Part shown: piece after piece, positions 1 to 10,682 of the stretch
Numbering within the stretch: the first letter of the stretch is position 1
Layout: each line of letters starts with the position of its first letter
Origin: Chytriomyces cf. hyalinus JEL632
Taxonomy: Eukaryota > Chytridiomycota > Chytridiomycetes > Chytridiales > Chytriomycetaceae
Length of the DNA stretch: 64,000 nt
Direction: 5' to 3'
NCBI GenBank assembly: GCA_025435555.1
Contig: JAIWWG010000064.1
Span: forward strand, 151,436-215,435
Notes under the pieces: model-generated
The model's input: the letters and a program-made list of their open reading frames with translations, nothing else
What the model was told of the DNA's origin: nothing
The model's database searches: none
Made by a program: the position numbers and the translations under genes

Positions 1-78
1 AAACCCTCCGTGCTCACATTTCGCAAAAATCAACAGTCCTCAGATTGAGATTTCGCCGCCATTGTCACCGAAGGAAAC

Positions 79-561
79 ATGACTGTAGCTGTGGCACCTT
101 TAAAGGACAATTTCAGACAGTTGGCGCTCGAAAAGTTGAAGCAAAACCAAATTTGTTGCTAGACATTCACAAGGAATTTGAGGAGTATACATGTAAAGTG
201 ATTTGCTTTTCGCCTTTCACCGGATACACGGAGTTTAACAAAAAATAGGGTCTGAAAAACACGCTTTTCTTTTTCACGCAGTCCCAATTCCAAACATTTT
301 ACCCGCAATCGCTGCAGCCGAAGATAACCTCTACAAACAACTCGAAGCCTTCAAAGATCCATATCAACCATATTCCCTCAAGCCGCCGTGAACGCGAAGC
401 CCGAAATTTTCTGCAGCGAGCTGGTTGCCATTATCTTTCAACGCATGGGTCTCCCGAGCTTCACGGATACCAATGCTGATCAAATGACACCGGTCTCGCT
501 TGAAGCTTGTCAAGAGTTTGGAGGAAATGTTGTTTATCCAAAGGAATTTAGGGCTCAATGA
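79..561 (+). pseudogene. Relic or partial gene of a YiiX-like permuted papain-fold hydrolase
   Basis: Two coding-looking pieces lie on this strand. The first (up to about 372) splices across a likely intron (donor GTAAAG at about 190, acceptor CACGCAG at about 281) and then hits a stop. The second (about 385-561) is in another frame and carries FCSELVAIIFQRMGL followed by a TPVSLEAC segment. That arrangement resembles the C-terminal Cys-Ser-Glu-Leu-Val motif of permuted papain-fold amidases (YiiX/NlpC-P60-like, DUF830-type); the Cys would be the nucleophile. The N-terminal His part is not visible, and the frame change plus stop suggest a broken or 5'-cut copy at the window edge. The family call is inference from one motif. 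An unrecognised intron could restore the frame. Confidence 0.35.
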
Positions 562-1039
562 AGATTTTGAAAATGGGGCTCGCTGGGACACCGAACTCAG
601 TCGAAAAACTTCTTGCGCATAAAGTGAGCGCTTATTACATCAGCGCTATGCAATAGGCACAGTATTTGCATATCTTGCTTTTTTTCGCAAATAAAGAAAA
701 AACAAGTGACCTCGTCTCTCAAACCCAAGCCATTTTGCATCATACGGCGTCTGGATAAGCGGAGCAGTGCAATGCAATACATCAGTAAAAAATTTACGAT
801 TACGCGGGGGAAAAGTCGCGTTGCTCAACCAGCAAGGAATTTAAACGGCCTTTGAGAAACGCCGAAATTCTCCCTTATCATTCAATGCCCAGGAAGTAAA
901 AACCTGATGAACTGCCAGTCCAATCTTGTGAAACAATTCTCCAGGTTTACTTCAACTTACACCCCCGACAACTTCACGAACGAATCAAATGAACAACAAA
1001 AAAACGTACAAAAACAGAAAACCAAAGACGTCCTATTTC
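562..1039. other. Intergenic stretch, no gene seen
   Basis: I see no convincing coding frame between the relic at the left edge and the 3' end of the GDI gene. Short antisense frames around 600-830 have no recognisable motif. Confidence 0.5.
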
Positions 1040-2550
1040 TCATTCCTCGCTCTCCTCTTCAATCTTCTTGACTTTTCCTTCCACCTTGAGCTCATGCCCA
1101 GTAATACGCTTATACAAATCCTTGACATCCGCGCAAGTGGTTTCAAAGTGAGACGTGGCATCGTATGACTTTGAGATGAAAGTCTGGTCGGCAGTGCCGT
1201 TTGCAAGGGGTTCGTAAATATCGTCAATGTGGACAAACTTTTCCAAAACGGGGCCGAGGAGGGCGATTCCGGCGGCGATTTCTGATTCGGCATCGGCGGT
1301 GGTTCCGGAGACAAGGGTGGAGACGATAGCGAGGGTGTAGCCTTCTGGAACGACGGCGTGTGCAGAGGAGACTCCGGCGACGTAAATGTCTGCAGTTATA
1401 ATTTAGATACAGGCACACAGATGCAATGAATTTAACATTGATCATACCGTGGTTGCGTCCAATCTGGTTCTGTGGAATAACAATCTGCACAGAGTCAGCA
1501 TCGCCGGTTTCTGGGATAGGGTGGTTCAAAAGGCAGATGGCACGGACAACTTGTCCCTTTTGAGCAACCTTGCTTGGGAAGTAGGACGCGTCTCCAATCA
1601 CGAGGCTTGCCTTTACAACTTCACCTTCAGATTTGACACCAACAAATTTGCCGGCTTCATCGTACACGACTTCGTCGACGGGCTTGTTGAGCATGAAAGT
1701 TCCTCCGTGGATGGCAGAGAGACTGGGTCGGGGAAATAAGTAACCGCTGTCTCCAGCTAAAAAACAACAAAATGACTCTCACCGAGCAAATCCTTGTGGA
1801 AGTTCTCCCAATCCGTGCATTGGGTAAATGTAAGGGCTCTTTCCGTAACGCGCCATGGAGTTCATGTACAAGCAGATGCGTTCGTAAGTGTCCTTGGCTG
1901 GCTGGCTCATGTAAGAGTCATCCAGATGCAGAGCAAGGGCGTGGCCGATAAAGTCCTGGGTTCCAGCCTCAAGACCGAATTTAGCGTACACTTCGCTCAT
2001 GGGGACAGTGTTCAAGTCAAGGCCTGCGGAAATATCAATTCGTCAGTAAAGTAAAAAACACCCGAAAAAAAGTCCCACCTTGCTGAGTTGCTGGGTTGGC
2101 AAAGTCGTAGTTTTGGATAAACTCAAAGAATCCCTTTGCGCGATTCTTTTCAGTCAAGCTCATGAGCGGGGACAAAAGGGCCTCGGCGTTGTTGCTGGGA
2201 ACCTTGCTAATCTTTCCATCACGGTAAACAAAAGATCCAGCGACTTGGCGAAACTCCAAGTAACGGGTCACATCCGTGTGGTAGAGAATATCGACAAATT
2301 CACCACTGGCCATGGCAAATTTGGGAATCAAGTCAACACTGTACTGGCGGTCTTTTCCGTATGCTTCAGGTGGCTCAGTGCCGCTCTTGAACTTGGCGTA
2401 CAGTTGCGACAGCTTGAGCGAGGCCGAGGCGCCGCCGTAGTAGTCGTTACGGTCCATCTGGAGGACCTTCTTGCCCTCAACAGAGAGCAGGCCAGACAGA
2501 ATACACTCGCTGAGGCCGGTTCCGAGGACAATCACGTCGTATTGATCTTG
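1040..2550 (-). CDS. GDI1: Rab GDP-dissociation inhibitor
   Basis: Extracts GDP-bound Rab GTPases from membranes and recycles them, acting in the cytosol in vesicle traffic. The first visible coding exon encodes QYDVIVLGTGLSECILSGLL and MDRNDYYGG, the signature nucleotide-binding-like N terminus of the GDI/CHM superfamily. The SCR-type segments follow, including FARLSAIHGG TFMLNKPVDE (joined across an intron at about 1726-1784) and a C terminus rich in Lys/Glu. Introns lie at about 2024-2078, 1726-1784 and 1390-1448. The total is about 440 residues, the normal length for fungal GDI. The first exon with the ATG is not resolved: there is an acceptor CAG just upstream of 2550, so a short first exon must lie further upstream. 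It looks intact and single-copy. The alternative, a Rab escort protein, would be longer. Confidence 0.9.
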
Positions 2551-2715
2551 CTGCGTGGTTGGAATGTGTGTGGGGTTAGTAAGGGGCGCTGAGGGTAGGG
2601 CAATTTAAGGGGGGGAGGAGCAAGTTTCGGGCGGTGGACCCTTGCAGCGGGCATGAATGCTTTCGATCCATGAAAGACAGTAGCATGCAATCGATTAAGG
2701 CAGCAGATCGCGCGT

Positions 2716-2922
2716 TTGATCCTGGTGGGACAGCTGATCGAGTCCCGTCATGGAAGAACCTCACTCAGGAATGCGCCGCATTCGCCGTTCCAAGGCCTCA
2801 AGGCCACCGCCCGATTCGACGTAGATCCACATCCCAAGTTGGTTATCCTCGCCCATCGGACGAGCAAGATGCGGGATGTGTGGGCAAAGAGCAACTCACC
2901 ATTTGTTGGAAATTGGATATAA
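2716..2922 (+). CDS. Short unassigned frame, possible last exon
   Basis: The frame ends in ARFDVDPHPKLVILAHRTSK and SPFVGNWI before a stop, which reads more like a real protein C terminus than random sequence. I do not recognise the family. It has no clear ATG (the longest version starts at TTG), and it sits head-to-head with the unresolved first exon of the GDI gene, so part of it may instead be 5' UTR or promoter of that gene. It could be the remnant of a terminal exon of a lost gene. Confidence 0.2.
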   Translation: MILVGQLIESRHGRTSLRNAPHSPFQGLKATARFDVDPHPKLVILAHRTSKMRDVWAKSNSPFVGNWI

Positions 2923-2966
2923 AATTGTTTTTGAATCAATTTATTTTTCCCAAGCTGAAACCCAAA

Positions 2967-4872
2967 CTACGACAGCAACGCAGCATGGACTGACTTGATG
3001 GACGTGAACTCATCGATGGCTTCGTATCCGCATTCTTTGCCATGTCCTGAACAAAGGTTGAGTTAGAGTTCAGATGATCACTCAGCAAACACACAGCGAC
3101 TCACCACTGGCTTTCACCCCTCCAAGAGGCATGTGGGATGGCACGTCATTGTAGCAATTCACCCACTGCAAAAAAAAAGAAATCAGCCGCAAAACAAAAA
3201 ACAGGGGAAAAAGATTGAAAAATTATACAAACCACAAACCCAGCTTTCAATTTCGAAACAGCGAGATTTGCATGGCGCAAAGAGTTTGTGAAAATTCCAG
3301 CTGCAAGGCCATACGGCGTGGCGTTTGCGCGCTGGATGGCCTCATCCACGTTTTCGAAAGGATCCAAAACGGCCAGCACTGGACCAAAGATTTCATGCAA
3401 AGCAAGCGACGAGGTATCTGAAACACCAGTAAACACTGTGTTTTGAATAAAGCGTATATCCATGAAATTAGTCCGATTGCCTTAAAGACCAAAGTTGTCA
3501 TGCAAACCTGTGGGTTGAACAAAAAATCCAGGTTCCAAAACAGATGCACCACCACACGCCAAATGAAAACCATCCGAATTTGCCTTCTCGATCGCTCCCA
3601 CAACAGTCGCAACCGCACGAGAATCCACCAACGGCCCCACGCGAGTCTGAGAATCCATTGCATCTCCAACCTTCAACAACTTGACTCTATCAACAAGCAT
3701 CTCGATAAATTCGTCATGGATCGAAGCATGCAACAGCAGCCTTGAAGCGGCGCAGCAATTCTGTCCGCTGTTTGAAAACGCTGCATCGACAACTTGGTCC
3801 ACTGAAGCTTCAAGATCCGCATCCTCACACACAATGATTGCATTTTTGCCCCCCAATTCAAAAGTCCCTGGCCGTGGAAACCCTGCATCGCCAGATCCCG
3901 CCAAAATATGCGCAACAGCGTTACCACCTCGTGTTGATCCCGTGAAACTCAGTTTCTGTATTCCAGAGTGATTTGCCAATGCAGCGCCCACCGTCGCATC
4001 TCCAAGAACAACATTCAACACGCCAGGGGGTAAAATGTTTTCGCCAGCAAGAGATGCAAGAAGCAGAGTGGATATTGGAGTTTGATGAGCAGGTTTGATG
4101 ACGACCGTGTTTCCAGACGCGAGGGCGGGAGCAATCTTCCAAGAAGCCAGCACTTGTATATAGAAAAAGTATCAAAAGACCGTAGCTCCAACAAGAAACT
4201 GAGGGTACTCACGTAGCGGGTAATTGAAGCTGGTAATCAATCCGCATACACCAAGCGGCTCTCGCACAGTAAATGAGTGGTGGTTGGAAAGGGATCGGAA
4301 GGATCGGCCATGCATTTTATCCGCAAATCCTGGCGCAACAAGTTTTGGCTCAACATTTCCCATGTGTCTGAAGCCAATGCAAAAAACCTGCGAAAAACTT
4401 GAATGTTTCGACGCAAGAATCCACGTCCAGCTGTGTATTCGCCGATAAAATAAGAATGATGTTTTCCAGTTCATGGACGTAGCACGCACCAGTGAATCAG
4501 CAACAGGCTTTCCCGTCAGAGCTTCGCACTCTGCAAACAGATTCCTGTTGTTGGCCATACAGTTTGCCAGTGCGAGAAGGGCATCTCTAGTGCAAAGAAT
4601 TATGATCCCTTGGTTGAAGCAACAGAATTAACACGGTACCTTCGAAAAGATCCGCTCATGTTCGCCCACCCAGTGTTGTCTTTGTTTTGGAAAGCATTCT
4701 GCGCAGACTGGACCGCGTTGGACACATCGTCAGCACTGGCATCGAAACTGTGGAGCAATGGCAGATTGGTGGACGGATTCAGAAGCGGGCGTGTGGTGTT
4801 TGCTGAGACTGAGACTGGGCTGAAGGCGTTGTGGATGAAGCTGCGGTTGAGTTGTCGCAGTTGTGCGTGCAT
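2967..4872 (-). CDS. Aldehyde dehydrogenase (betaine-aldehyde/ALDH9-like class)
   Basis: NAD(P)-dependent oxidation of an aldehyde to the acid. The ATG at 4872 opens MHAQLRQLNRSFIHNAFSPV. The protein continues through the cofactor-binding part (TVVIKPAHQTPISTLLLASL, then FTGSTRGG), the general-base glutamate in FELGGKN and the catalytic cysteine in NSGQNCCA, to HEIFGPVLAVL and the C-terminal PLGGVKASG and GHGKECGYEAIDEF. At least six short introns are needed, at about 4580-4640, 4430-4490, 4330-4390, 4155-4212, 3430-3510 and 3170-3240, plus one at about 3045-3105. One exon junction regenerates FFAG-FADKMHGR, a conserved ALDH segment, which supports that splice. The total is close to the usual 480-500 residues. 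No targeting signal is obvious. Substrate preference cannot be read from the sequence; the betaine-aldehyde-type label is inference from overall pattern. Confidence 0.88.
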
Positions 4873-5488
4873 ATGTTGTTCACTGTTTATATTACTTAAA
4901 TATTTATTGGTAAATATTTGGAATGCGGGAGCCCACGCCGCAGCCAGCTAGGACTGACCAATTCCTGGATTAACTTTGCCAGTATCTACAGCCTTAGGGT
5001 CGCATTGGATGTATGAAGAACTCTTAGTTCAATCCAGTGGGCTGCTATCATACAGGGTAGCATGGGATCAATAATTATGAGAGGGAGCCTGAGGTTGCAT
5101 AGGGACCCGGACAGACCACCATGAACTTGCTACCCTGCTACCTAAGGTTCTCGCCCATTCTCCATCAGTTAATTTGTGTTACGGGTCATTGAATATACCC
5201 GATCCAACCTGTAGCAAAGCAGTTTATCAGTATGAGAGAGCCAGGTGAGAGCCTAGATTTCACTGTACGTCAGGCACGATCACATTACCAGACATGGATA
5301 CTTCATATGGCAGCTACCCGAAGAGATCCAGCACAGATACTGGTCTGGATACAGTACAGACTCTGAACACAGTACGGCTACGGCCCAATCAAATGACGGT
5401 CATGAAAATGCAATTGCAGTAATTGACGGCTTGACAGTTTGAGGAGGGATCATTAAAATTGCCATTTGGCCAACCAATTAATGAGATA
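4873..5488. other. Long upstream region between divergent genes
   Basis: This gap separates the ALDH start (-) from the WSC gene (+). I see no coding frame, tRNA or obvious repeat in it. It presumably holds both promoters. Confidence 0.5.
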
Positions 5489-5539
5489 ATGAGACCGCAC
5501 TTTTCCTGTTTCGCTTCCGTTTCAAAAAACACATCCAAA

Positions 5540-6745
5540 ATGTCGCTTAGTGTTGGCTGCTACACGTAAGCTGCCAAGACCTACCCACACATCCACCACC
5601 TTACTCACTCACCCCCTTTCATACGCTACCACAGATGGAACGCACAACTCCCATCAGCACAGATCCAGTCGTCAGCAACGCTAACGGGCGCGCAATGCGC
5701 AACCTCGTGTGCCTCCTCCGGCTACAGATACGGCATGATCACCAACGACGAGTTCCTTCCCATCGTCCAACCAGACAACAAATTCAGCTGCTTCTGCGCC
5801 AACTCTATCTCCTCCCTTTCTCAATCGGGCTCATGCTATGCAAGCTGTCCGAATGGCGATGCCTGCGGTAGCAGGAACCTCAAAGTGCCCTTTGTCCCAC
5901 TTGTGACTTCAGTCTCGTGAGTTTGCTTCAATGCCCTTCCTGCTGTGCCAGAGATTCTAACCAGTGTGCGGGGGTTTGTTTCAAAAATTTTCAGGGTCTA
6001 CCAAGCAGTTGCTCCTGCTCCGGTTTCAGCTCCAACCACGTTTGAGGCACCCAACAACCCCGTCATCCCTAGCCCTCCAGCACCACAGAAACCCACGCAG
6101 GAAATTCCTCAACCGCAAGACCAGGTCCAAACAACAAAAGGACCAACAGCGCCAGACGCGCCTGCGCAACAAGTTGAATCTCCCAGTTCCTCAGATGTTT
6201 CCTCAAACGCAGCATCATCACAGTCAAACTCTGCCACAGGAGTCAAAGCAATCGAAACAAGAGCAGCAGCACATGCCGCTCTCGATGCAACCGACAAGAA
6301 GGTCCAAGAAACTTCGTCTTCAAAATCTGGAACCCCAGTTGCCGCATCAAATTCACAGCCTGACCAACAACAACAAAGCCCACTTATGCCGTTTGCAATT
6401 GTCGGAATCTTGATTCTTTTGCTCTGCCTCGTCGGTGTCGGTATCTGCGTCTTTCGCGCACGCGCATCAAGGTCCTCTGACGACGAAGAAGAATGCGGCT
6501 TATCCAGATCCAATTCAACCCAAACCAACATTTTCAAAGAGAAAGGGTTTTCCGTGGATTTGAAAGCAGCCATGATTCGCGGCGCTTCAAAGAGTTCTCG
6601 TAGCTTGCAACGGTCAGACCACTCGGCCACGCTCGTTGGATCGCCCAACAGAGCCACCGCATTTAACAAGTGCCACACGGTCATGTCTTCTACCTCCTCC
6701 GTCCTTAGACTGAATTCGTACTACCAAAGGAGGGAACTCGCTTAA
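5540..6745 (+). CDS. WSC-domain single-pass membrane sensor
   Basis: A likely cell-surface carbohydrate or wall-stress sensor. Three exons: 5540-5564, 5635-5917 and 5995-6745. Residues about 5-105 form a WSC domain: GCYT at the start, paired cysteines in QCATSCASSGYRYG, FSCFCANS, SCYASC and NGDACGS. A Pro/Ser/Thr/Gln-rich stretch of about 150 residues follows, as in O-mannosylated sensor stalks, then one strong membrane helix (PFAIVGILILLLCLVGVGIC) and a roughly 100-residue cytoplasmic tail beginning with RARASRSSDDEEE. This is the architecture of yeast Wsc1-3 sensors of the cell-integrity pathway. Oddity: the WSC domain begins almost at the start codon and no signal peptide is seen. An in-frame ATG at 5489 adds 17 residues without a clear hydrophobic core, so an upstream exon is possible. 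Confidence 0.75.
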
Positions 6746-7367
6746 TGATTTTTTGTTTTTATTTTCAAAGCTTTTGAAAACTGGCCTTTTTTTTTGGATT
6801 CCCCGTCGTCGTAAATATCTGGGTGCATGTGTGTATGTATACTCTTGCCAATACTCCTCTCAAAAATAAACGTTTATACAGTCAAGGATGATAACGCAAC
6901 TCTTTCTATTCTTGAAGAAACTTTTTCAGTCGGGCATGTTTTGTATCATCCACACCCATTTCATACCCGGACAAAAAAATCCACCAGTTTTCATCGTGTC
7001 TGATGTTTTATCTTGTCCGAAACTGATGGACACTATTGCGAGGAGCATCGAGGTGGCATGGAGCCAGGTTGGTCTTGTACAGAGAGGGACTTTGCTGACT
7101 TGCATTCATGCTTTGAATGTGCAGTTTTGTTTATCCATGTCCGATATTCAACAGATGCCGCCATCCAAGCCGCCTACTTCAACAACAGCCGCAACATCTC
7201 GAAGCTTAACTGAGTCCCCGTCTGAGGACCGAAAACGAAAGGAGAAATGCTTCTGCGAGTTTGCGCGACGCATCCATACGAGAGCATTGTGGTTACAAAA
7301 TTTCGCATTTTCTTTGTCTGCAAATCGCTCAGCAAAAGTTTCTTTTCTTAATATTTATTCCCACTAT
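6746..7367. other. 3' flank between convergent genes, with one unassigned frame
   Basis: The stretch holds the 3' ends of the WSC gene (+) and NTH1 (-). An open frame at 6888-7409 (+, 173 codons from ATG) has no motif I recognise and overlaps the NTH1 stop region, so I treat it as probably non-coding. AATAAA-like signals near 6866 fit polyadenylation of the WSC transcript. Confidence 0.4.
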
Positions 7368-8517
7368 TTACTTTCTCGGCTTGAAGTCCTTTTTCGGACA
7401 CATATCTGATACAGGGCACCTATGACAGAGCGGGCGATCGGCCGTGCAATGCACTTGTCCAAACCCAACAAAGAGAGGATTGATTTCCGCCCAATATTTC
7501 ACAGGAAGCCATTGTTGGAGTTCCTGAAACGATGCGTCAAAACGTGAGCACGAAGCGCAATTTTTGAATCTGCTCAGAAATGCAAACCTTCCGAGTCGCG
7601 TCATGGCCATAATCCTTGGTATGCACCCATCCCAGTTTGTTTGCAATGCGATGAAGATGTGTGTCAACGCCAATCCCAGAGTCATTAATACCCCAACAGA
7701 ACTGCATGGCTAAATGCGCCATTTTAGGCCCAATCCCAGGCAAATTCAAAATCTCCTTGGCCTCCTTGGGCACGTCCGAATCAAACTGATCCACAAGAAT
7801 TTGTGACGCACCCTTCAAATAAACAGCCTTCTTCATGTGAAATGAAACTCCTCGTATAAGAGATTGAAGCGTTTTCAGGTCCACTTCGAGAACAGATTCA
7901 ATCGTGAGACCGCCGGGTAACTGTGTTTTCAGTCGCTCGATTGCGGCCGCGTTGGCGGGGTCTTTTGTTTGGCTTGAGAGGAGGAGAGCGGTGAATGTTT
8001 GGAAGCGGAATACTTTGGGAGGCAGTGTGGGAGAGGCGAGGATTCCGCAGCCGAGTGTGTCGACGGGGGCTGAATTCATTCGGCGAAATAACTTTTTGGT
8101 TTCATGGTGCAATGTTTTGAGTGTTTTTGTGAATGAGTGTTTTATCAAATAGTGCTGTGTGGGTGTGTATGTGTGCACCTTGATTTCGTCGTAAACATAT
8201 TCCCAGTTCACGGGTGGATTCTTTGGCAATTCCTGCTTCGATCTGACAGTTGCCGCCGCCGGCCTCCGCTTCTCCAATGGACTCGCCTCAACATTGGGTG
8301 GATCGGGTGAATTGCGGGCAAGTGGGACTTTTGCAATTGGAGAAGGAGGGGTGAGCCGCTCCATCCAGTTCATCTCTTGTGTAGGCGAAGGTGTGGTAGC
8401 ATGCTTGTTGAGTTGAAGAAATGGCTTTGGTTTCAGTGGCGGCCGTGGAGTTGCGGTCGCTGCTTTGGTGGTCAAGAGACTGGTCGTCTTGGACCGCGTT
8501 TGCATTATTTGCTTCAT
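7368..8517 (-). CDS. NTH1: Endonuclease III homologue, base-excision repair DNA glycosylase/AP lyase
   Basis: Removes oxidised pyrimidines and nicks abasic sites. The ATG at 8517 opens a basic Ser/Thr/Pro-rich leader, possibly a nuclear or mitochondrial signal. APVDTLGC opens the conserved fold, and LPGIGPKMAHLAMQFCWG is the helix-hairpin-helix, with the Lys of GPK in the place of the catalytic lysine. GVDTHLHRI contains the catalytic aspartate. The final exon encodes the 4Fe-4S loop with exactly the family spacing (C-x6-C-x2-C-x5-C in HCTADRPLCHRCPVSDMC), so both activities look intact. An intron of about 64 bp separates DATRK from ELQQWLP. A second, upstream intron (donor GTGCAC near 8180) is likely, because the intervening translation is unlike the family. 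Confidence 0.88.
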
Positions 8518-8678
8518 TTTAACGATGCATTTATATTTTATGACTTTTGTTTATCCAAGCGCTTCTTCTCCATCGAACCATCGAAAGAATAATCTGCGCC
8601 AGAGACACTCCATCTATATTTCAGAGGCTGCCCTCCTCACGAACATGAAGGTCAGATCTGTGCGCGCGCGGCCTGCTC

Positions 8679-9149
8679 ATGGGCATCTTTCAGCGTCATT
8701 CTGTCTTGAATTGGATGATATCTCGATTGGCGTCACAGGTCTTTGAGGATCGGGCGTGTGCTTTTCTTGAGGAAGGTGAGTCCTTGAACTGGTCTTGGAG
8801 GCCATTGAACCTTTGCTAAAAGCGACTCATCCCCTCTCATGAACGCGCCTCGACAAATGTCATTCGGAATCCAGAGTCTTTACAGAGAGTTGTGCAGCAG
8901 TTGTCTGCACTGGAGAAGATTTGCGCATTGCAACAGTGGGAATTGATTGCTTTTTCGAAAGTCAGGTGCGACTTGGTTTTAACCCGTGCCACTTCCCTTT
9001 GGTTTGCAATTGACGATCTATTTTACAACAGGGCACTCAAGCCGGCGCGCACCTTGTTCTGTGTTTGCGCCAATTTTGAGGGCATTTCGAATTACAGCAA
9101 GATTTTGATTTTAGAAACCAGTGGGGGAGGGGGGGCACACACAAAGTAA
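8679..9149 (+). CDS. Possible small multi-exon gene, function unknown
   Basis: Coding-like segments lie in series: MGIFQRHSVLNWMISRLASQ up to a GTGAGT donor near 8776, then a segment rich in Leu/Gln/Glu (VVQQLSALEKICALQQWELI) up to a GTGCGA donor near 8967, and after an acceptor AACAG near 9031 a short terminal piece. The segments resemble a small helical protein, but the reading phase across the first junction is not resolved and I do not recognise a family. It lies divergent from NTH1, with starts about 160 bp apart, so a shared promoter is possible if it is real. Confidence 0.25.
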
Positions 9150-9235
9150 CTCACAATATGGCTCTTGGTTGTACCTCTCATATTCGCATTGAGCTATGTT
9201 CTGTTCAGAAATGCCACCAAATTAAAAGGGCATGC

Positions 9236-9306
9236 TCCCAGACGGGGAATTGAACCCCGGTCGCCGCCGTGAGAGGGCGGAATCTTAGCCACTAGACGAT
9301 CTAGGA
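9236..9306 (-). tRNA. trnE-CTC: tRNA-Glu (anticodon CTC)
   Basis: On the minus strand the 71-nt sequence folds into a complete cloverleaf. The 7-bp acceptor stem (TCCTAGA with TCTGGGA, one G-T pair) is followed by a 4-bp D stem, an anticodon stem CCGCC/GGCGG around loop CTCTCAC, and a TpsiC arm CGGGG-TTCAATT-CCCCG. The anticodon CTC reads GAG. No intron is present. The CCA end is not encoded, as expected for a nuclear tRNA. Its 5' flank is occupied by the LTR of a Ty3-type element. Confidence 0.95.
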
Positions 9307-9315
9307 TAGCTTATC

Positions 9316-9507
9316 ATTTGCGTAACAACGCAAGTTGGTCCATTGTTTCCATTTTACTTGACTTTAATTTTTCCTTCAAAATTCCGGAGATAAAAACTTC
9401 TCGAAAACAACAAGGTTCAAATCACCCTCACCACAGCAGTATAAAAGCCAGTGTCCTTCTATCAATGAAGATCATCTATCAACCAACATTGCTTTATTTC
9501 CGTAACA
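9316..9507 (+). repeat. 5' LTR of the Ty3/Gypsy element
   Basis: This direct repeat matches 14329-14514 at about 94% over the aligned part. It holds a TATAAAAG box near 9440 and ends CCGTAACA. The first two bases appear changed from the TG seen in the 3' copy, so the left edge is uncertain by a few bases. Confidence 0.85.
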
Positions 9508-9509
9508 AT

Positions 9510-9520
9510 TGGTAGCATCG
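9510..9520 (+). other. Primer binding site, initiator tRNA-Met-like
   Basis: TGGTAGCATCG begins two bases after the LTR end. TGGTAGC is the complement of the GCTACCA 3' end of fungal initiator tRNA-Met, which is the primer Ty3 uses. Confidence 0.6.
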
Positions 9521-9525
9521 GCTAG

Positions 9526-10596
9526 ATGTCCTCCTCCTCTACCAGCCCAGAATCCATGACCAAGGAGCCATTTGCTGCTTCCCAAGCCTCAACATTCTTT
9601 GCCAACGTAAACGGCCGGACCACCAACGACATTGTATCAACCTTGGATGAACTTGTTCAGTTCATGAACACACTCAAGACCCATGACACTGCCAGCTTTG
9701 CAACCTCACCAAAACCAATCAAAGAAACCAAGCTCCTGTCTCGAAAGGACTTCCGTATGCCAAGTATCAAGCCACTACCATTCAGTGGAAAACTTGGAAA
9801 CAGACCTGCCCATGAAATCCAGAACATTCTTGACGACTACCTTGAACATAACTTGGAGAACTGCTGTCTCTACAACCTTGCACCTGATATCAACTCAATT
9901 TCTCACAATGGCCAACTGACATATGTTCAATTTGTTTCCTCTGGACTTACTGACACTGCACGCCAACGCTGGAGACAATTACCAGAATCAACAAGAGATG
10001 AAATGACTTGGCCAGAATATGCCCAATGGATCAACAAACGTTTCGGATCTCAGCTAGCACTCTCTCAAGCCATTGACGCATTGGACACCATTCAGCAAAC
10101 AGGATCAGCAGTCATCTACTCAAGTGCCTTCAATGAATTAGTATCTGCAACTTCTTCTGCCAATGTTCACCTTCCTGAAGCCTTCCTTTGTGTAAAGTAC
10201 CTCAATGGACTCAAGCCACATCTTCAAGTGATTCCAGAACTCGGTAACATCTCTGGTGACCTCAGTAAGCTCCAAGCAGAAGCGGAACGCCTTGATGATG
10301 TGTAATACCGACGAAACATGCATTCCAAGACCTCAGCCTATCCTCGTAACCGTTTCAAGCTCCAAGCCCAACAAGTTCCTCCAGCCAGTCACTCTCCTGG
10401 ACCTTTCCAGAATGAGCCCATGGACCTAGATGCTCTGCAGCAAGGGAGGCCTTCCAGACTCCTCACTCCAATCCAGAAAGCTGAATACCGTTCAAAAGGA
10501 TGGTGTGTTTATTCTCAGTCCAAAGATCATTCAATCGACAAGTGTAGCAAGCTCAAGAACAAAGTTACCTTTGAAGAAAGACCACGACCCAGCTGA
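9526..10596 (+). pseudogene. Gag-like protein of the Ty3/Gypsy element (broken)
   Basis: The frame opens at an ATG just after the primer site and encodes a capsid-like helical region (QRWRQLPESTRDEMTWPEYA, then INKRFGSQLALSQAIDALD) typical of retrotransposon Gag. A TAA at 10303 interrupts it, after which the same frame continues to a degenerate zinc knuckle, CVYSQSKDHSIDKC. There the second cysteine of the C-x2-C-x4-H-x4-C pattern has become serine. The copy cannot make a full-length nucleocapsid. Confidence 0.8.
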
Positions 10597-10682
10597 TCCT
10601 TCCATCAAGAAAGACACCCTTCAGTCAATCATGCCACACAAGCAGATTCAGACTCAGAGCCAACAATTGATGAAAGTGCCTG

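Noticed and set aside
2080-2592. Plus-strand frame of 170 codons opposite GDI
   Set aside because: The GDI signature on the minus strand is unmistakable; the plus frame has no motif.
6109-6684. Minus-strand frame of 191 codons opposite the WSC sensor
   Set aside because: Antisense of a Ser/Gln/Pro-rich stalk, which leaves long open shadows; no motif.
6888-7409. 173-codon plus-strand frame as a gene
   Set aside because: No motif, overlaps the NTH1 3' end, and sits in the 3' flank of two convergent genes.
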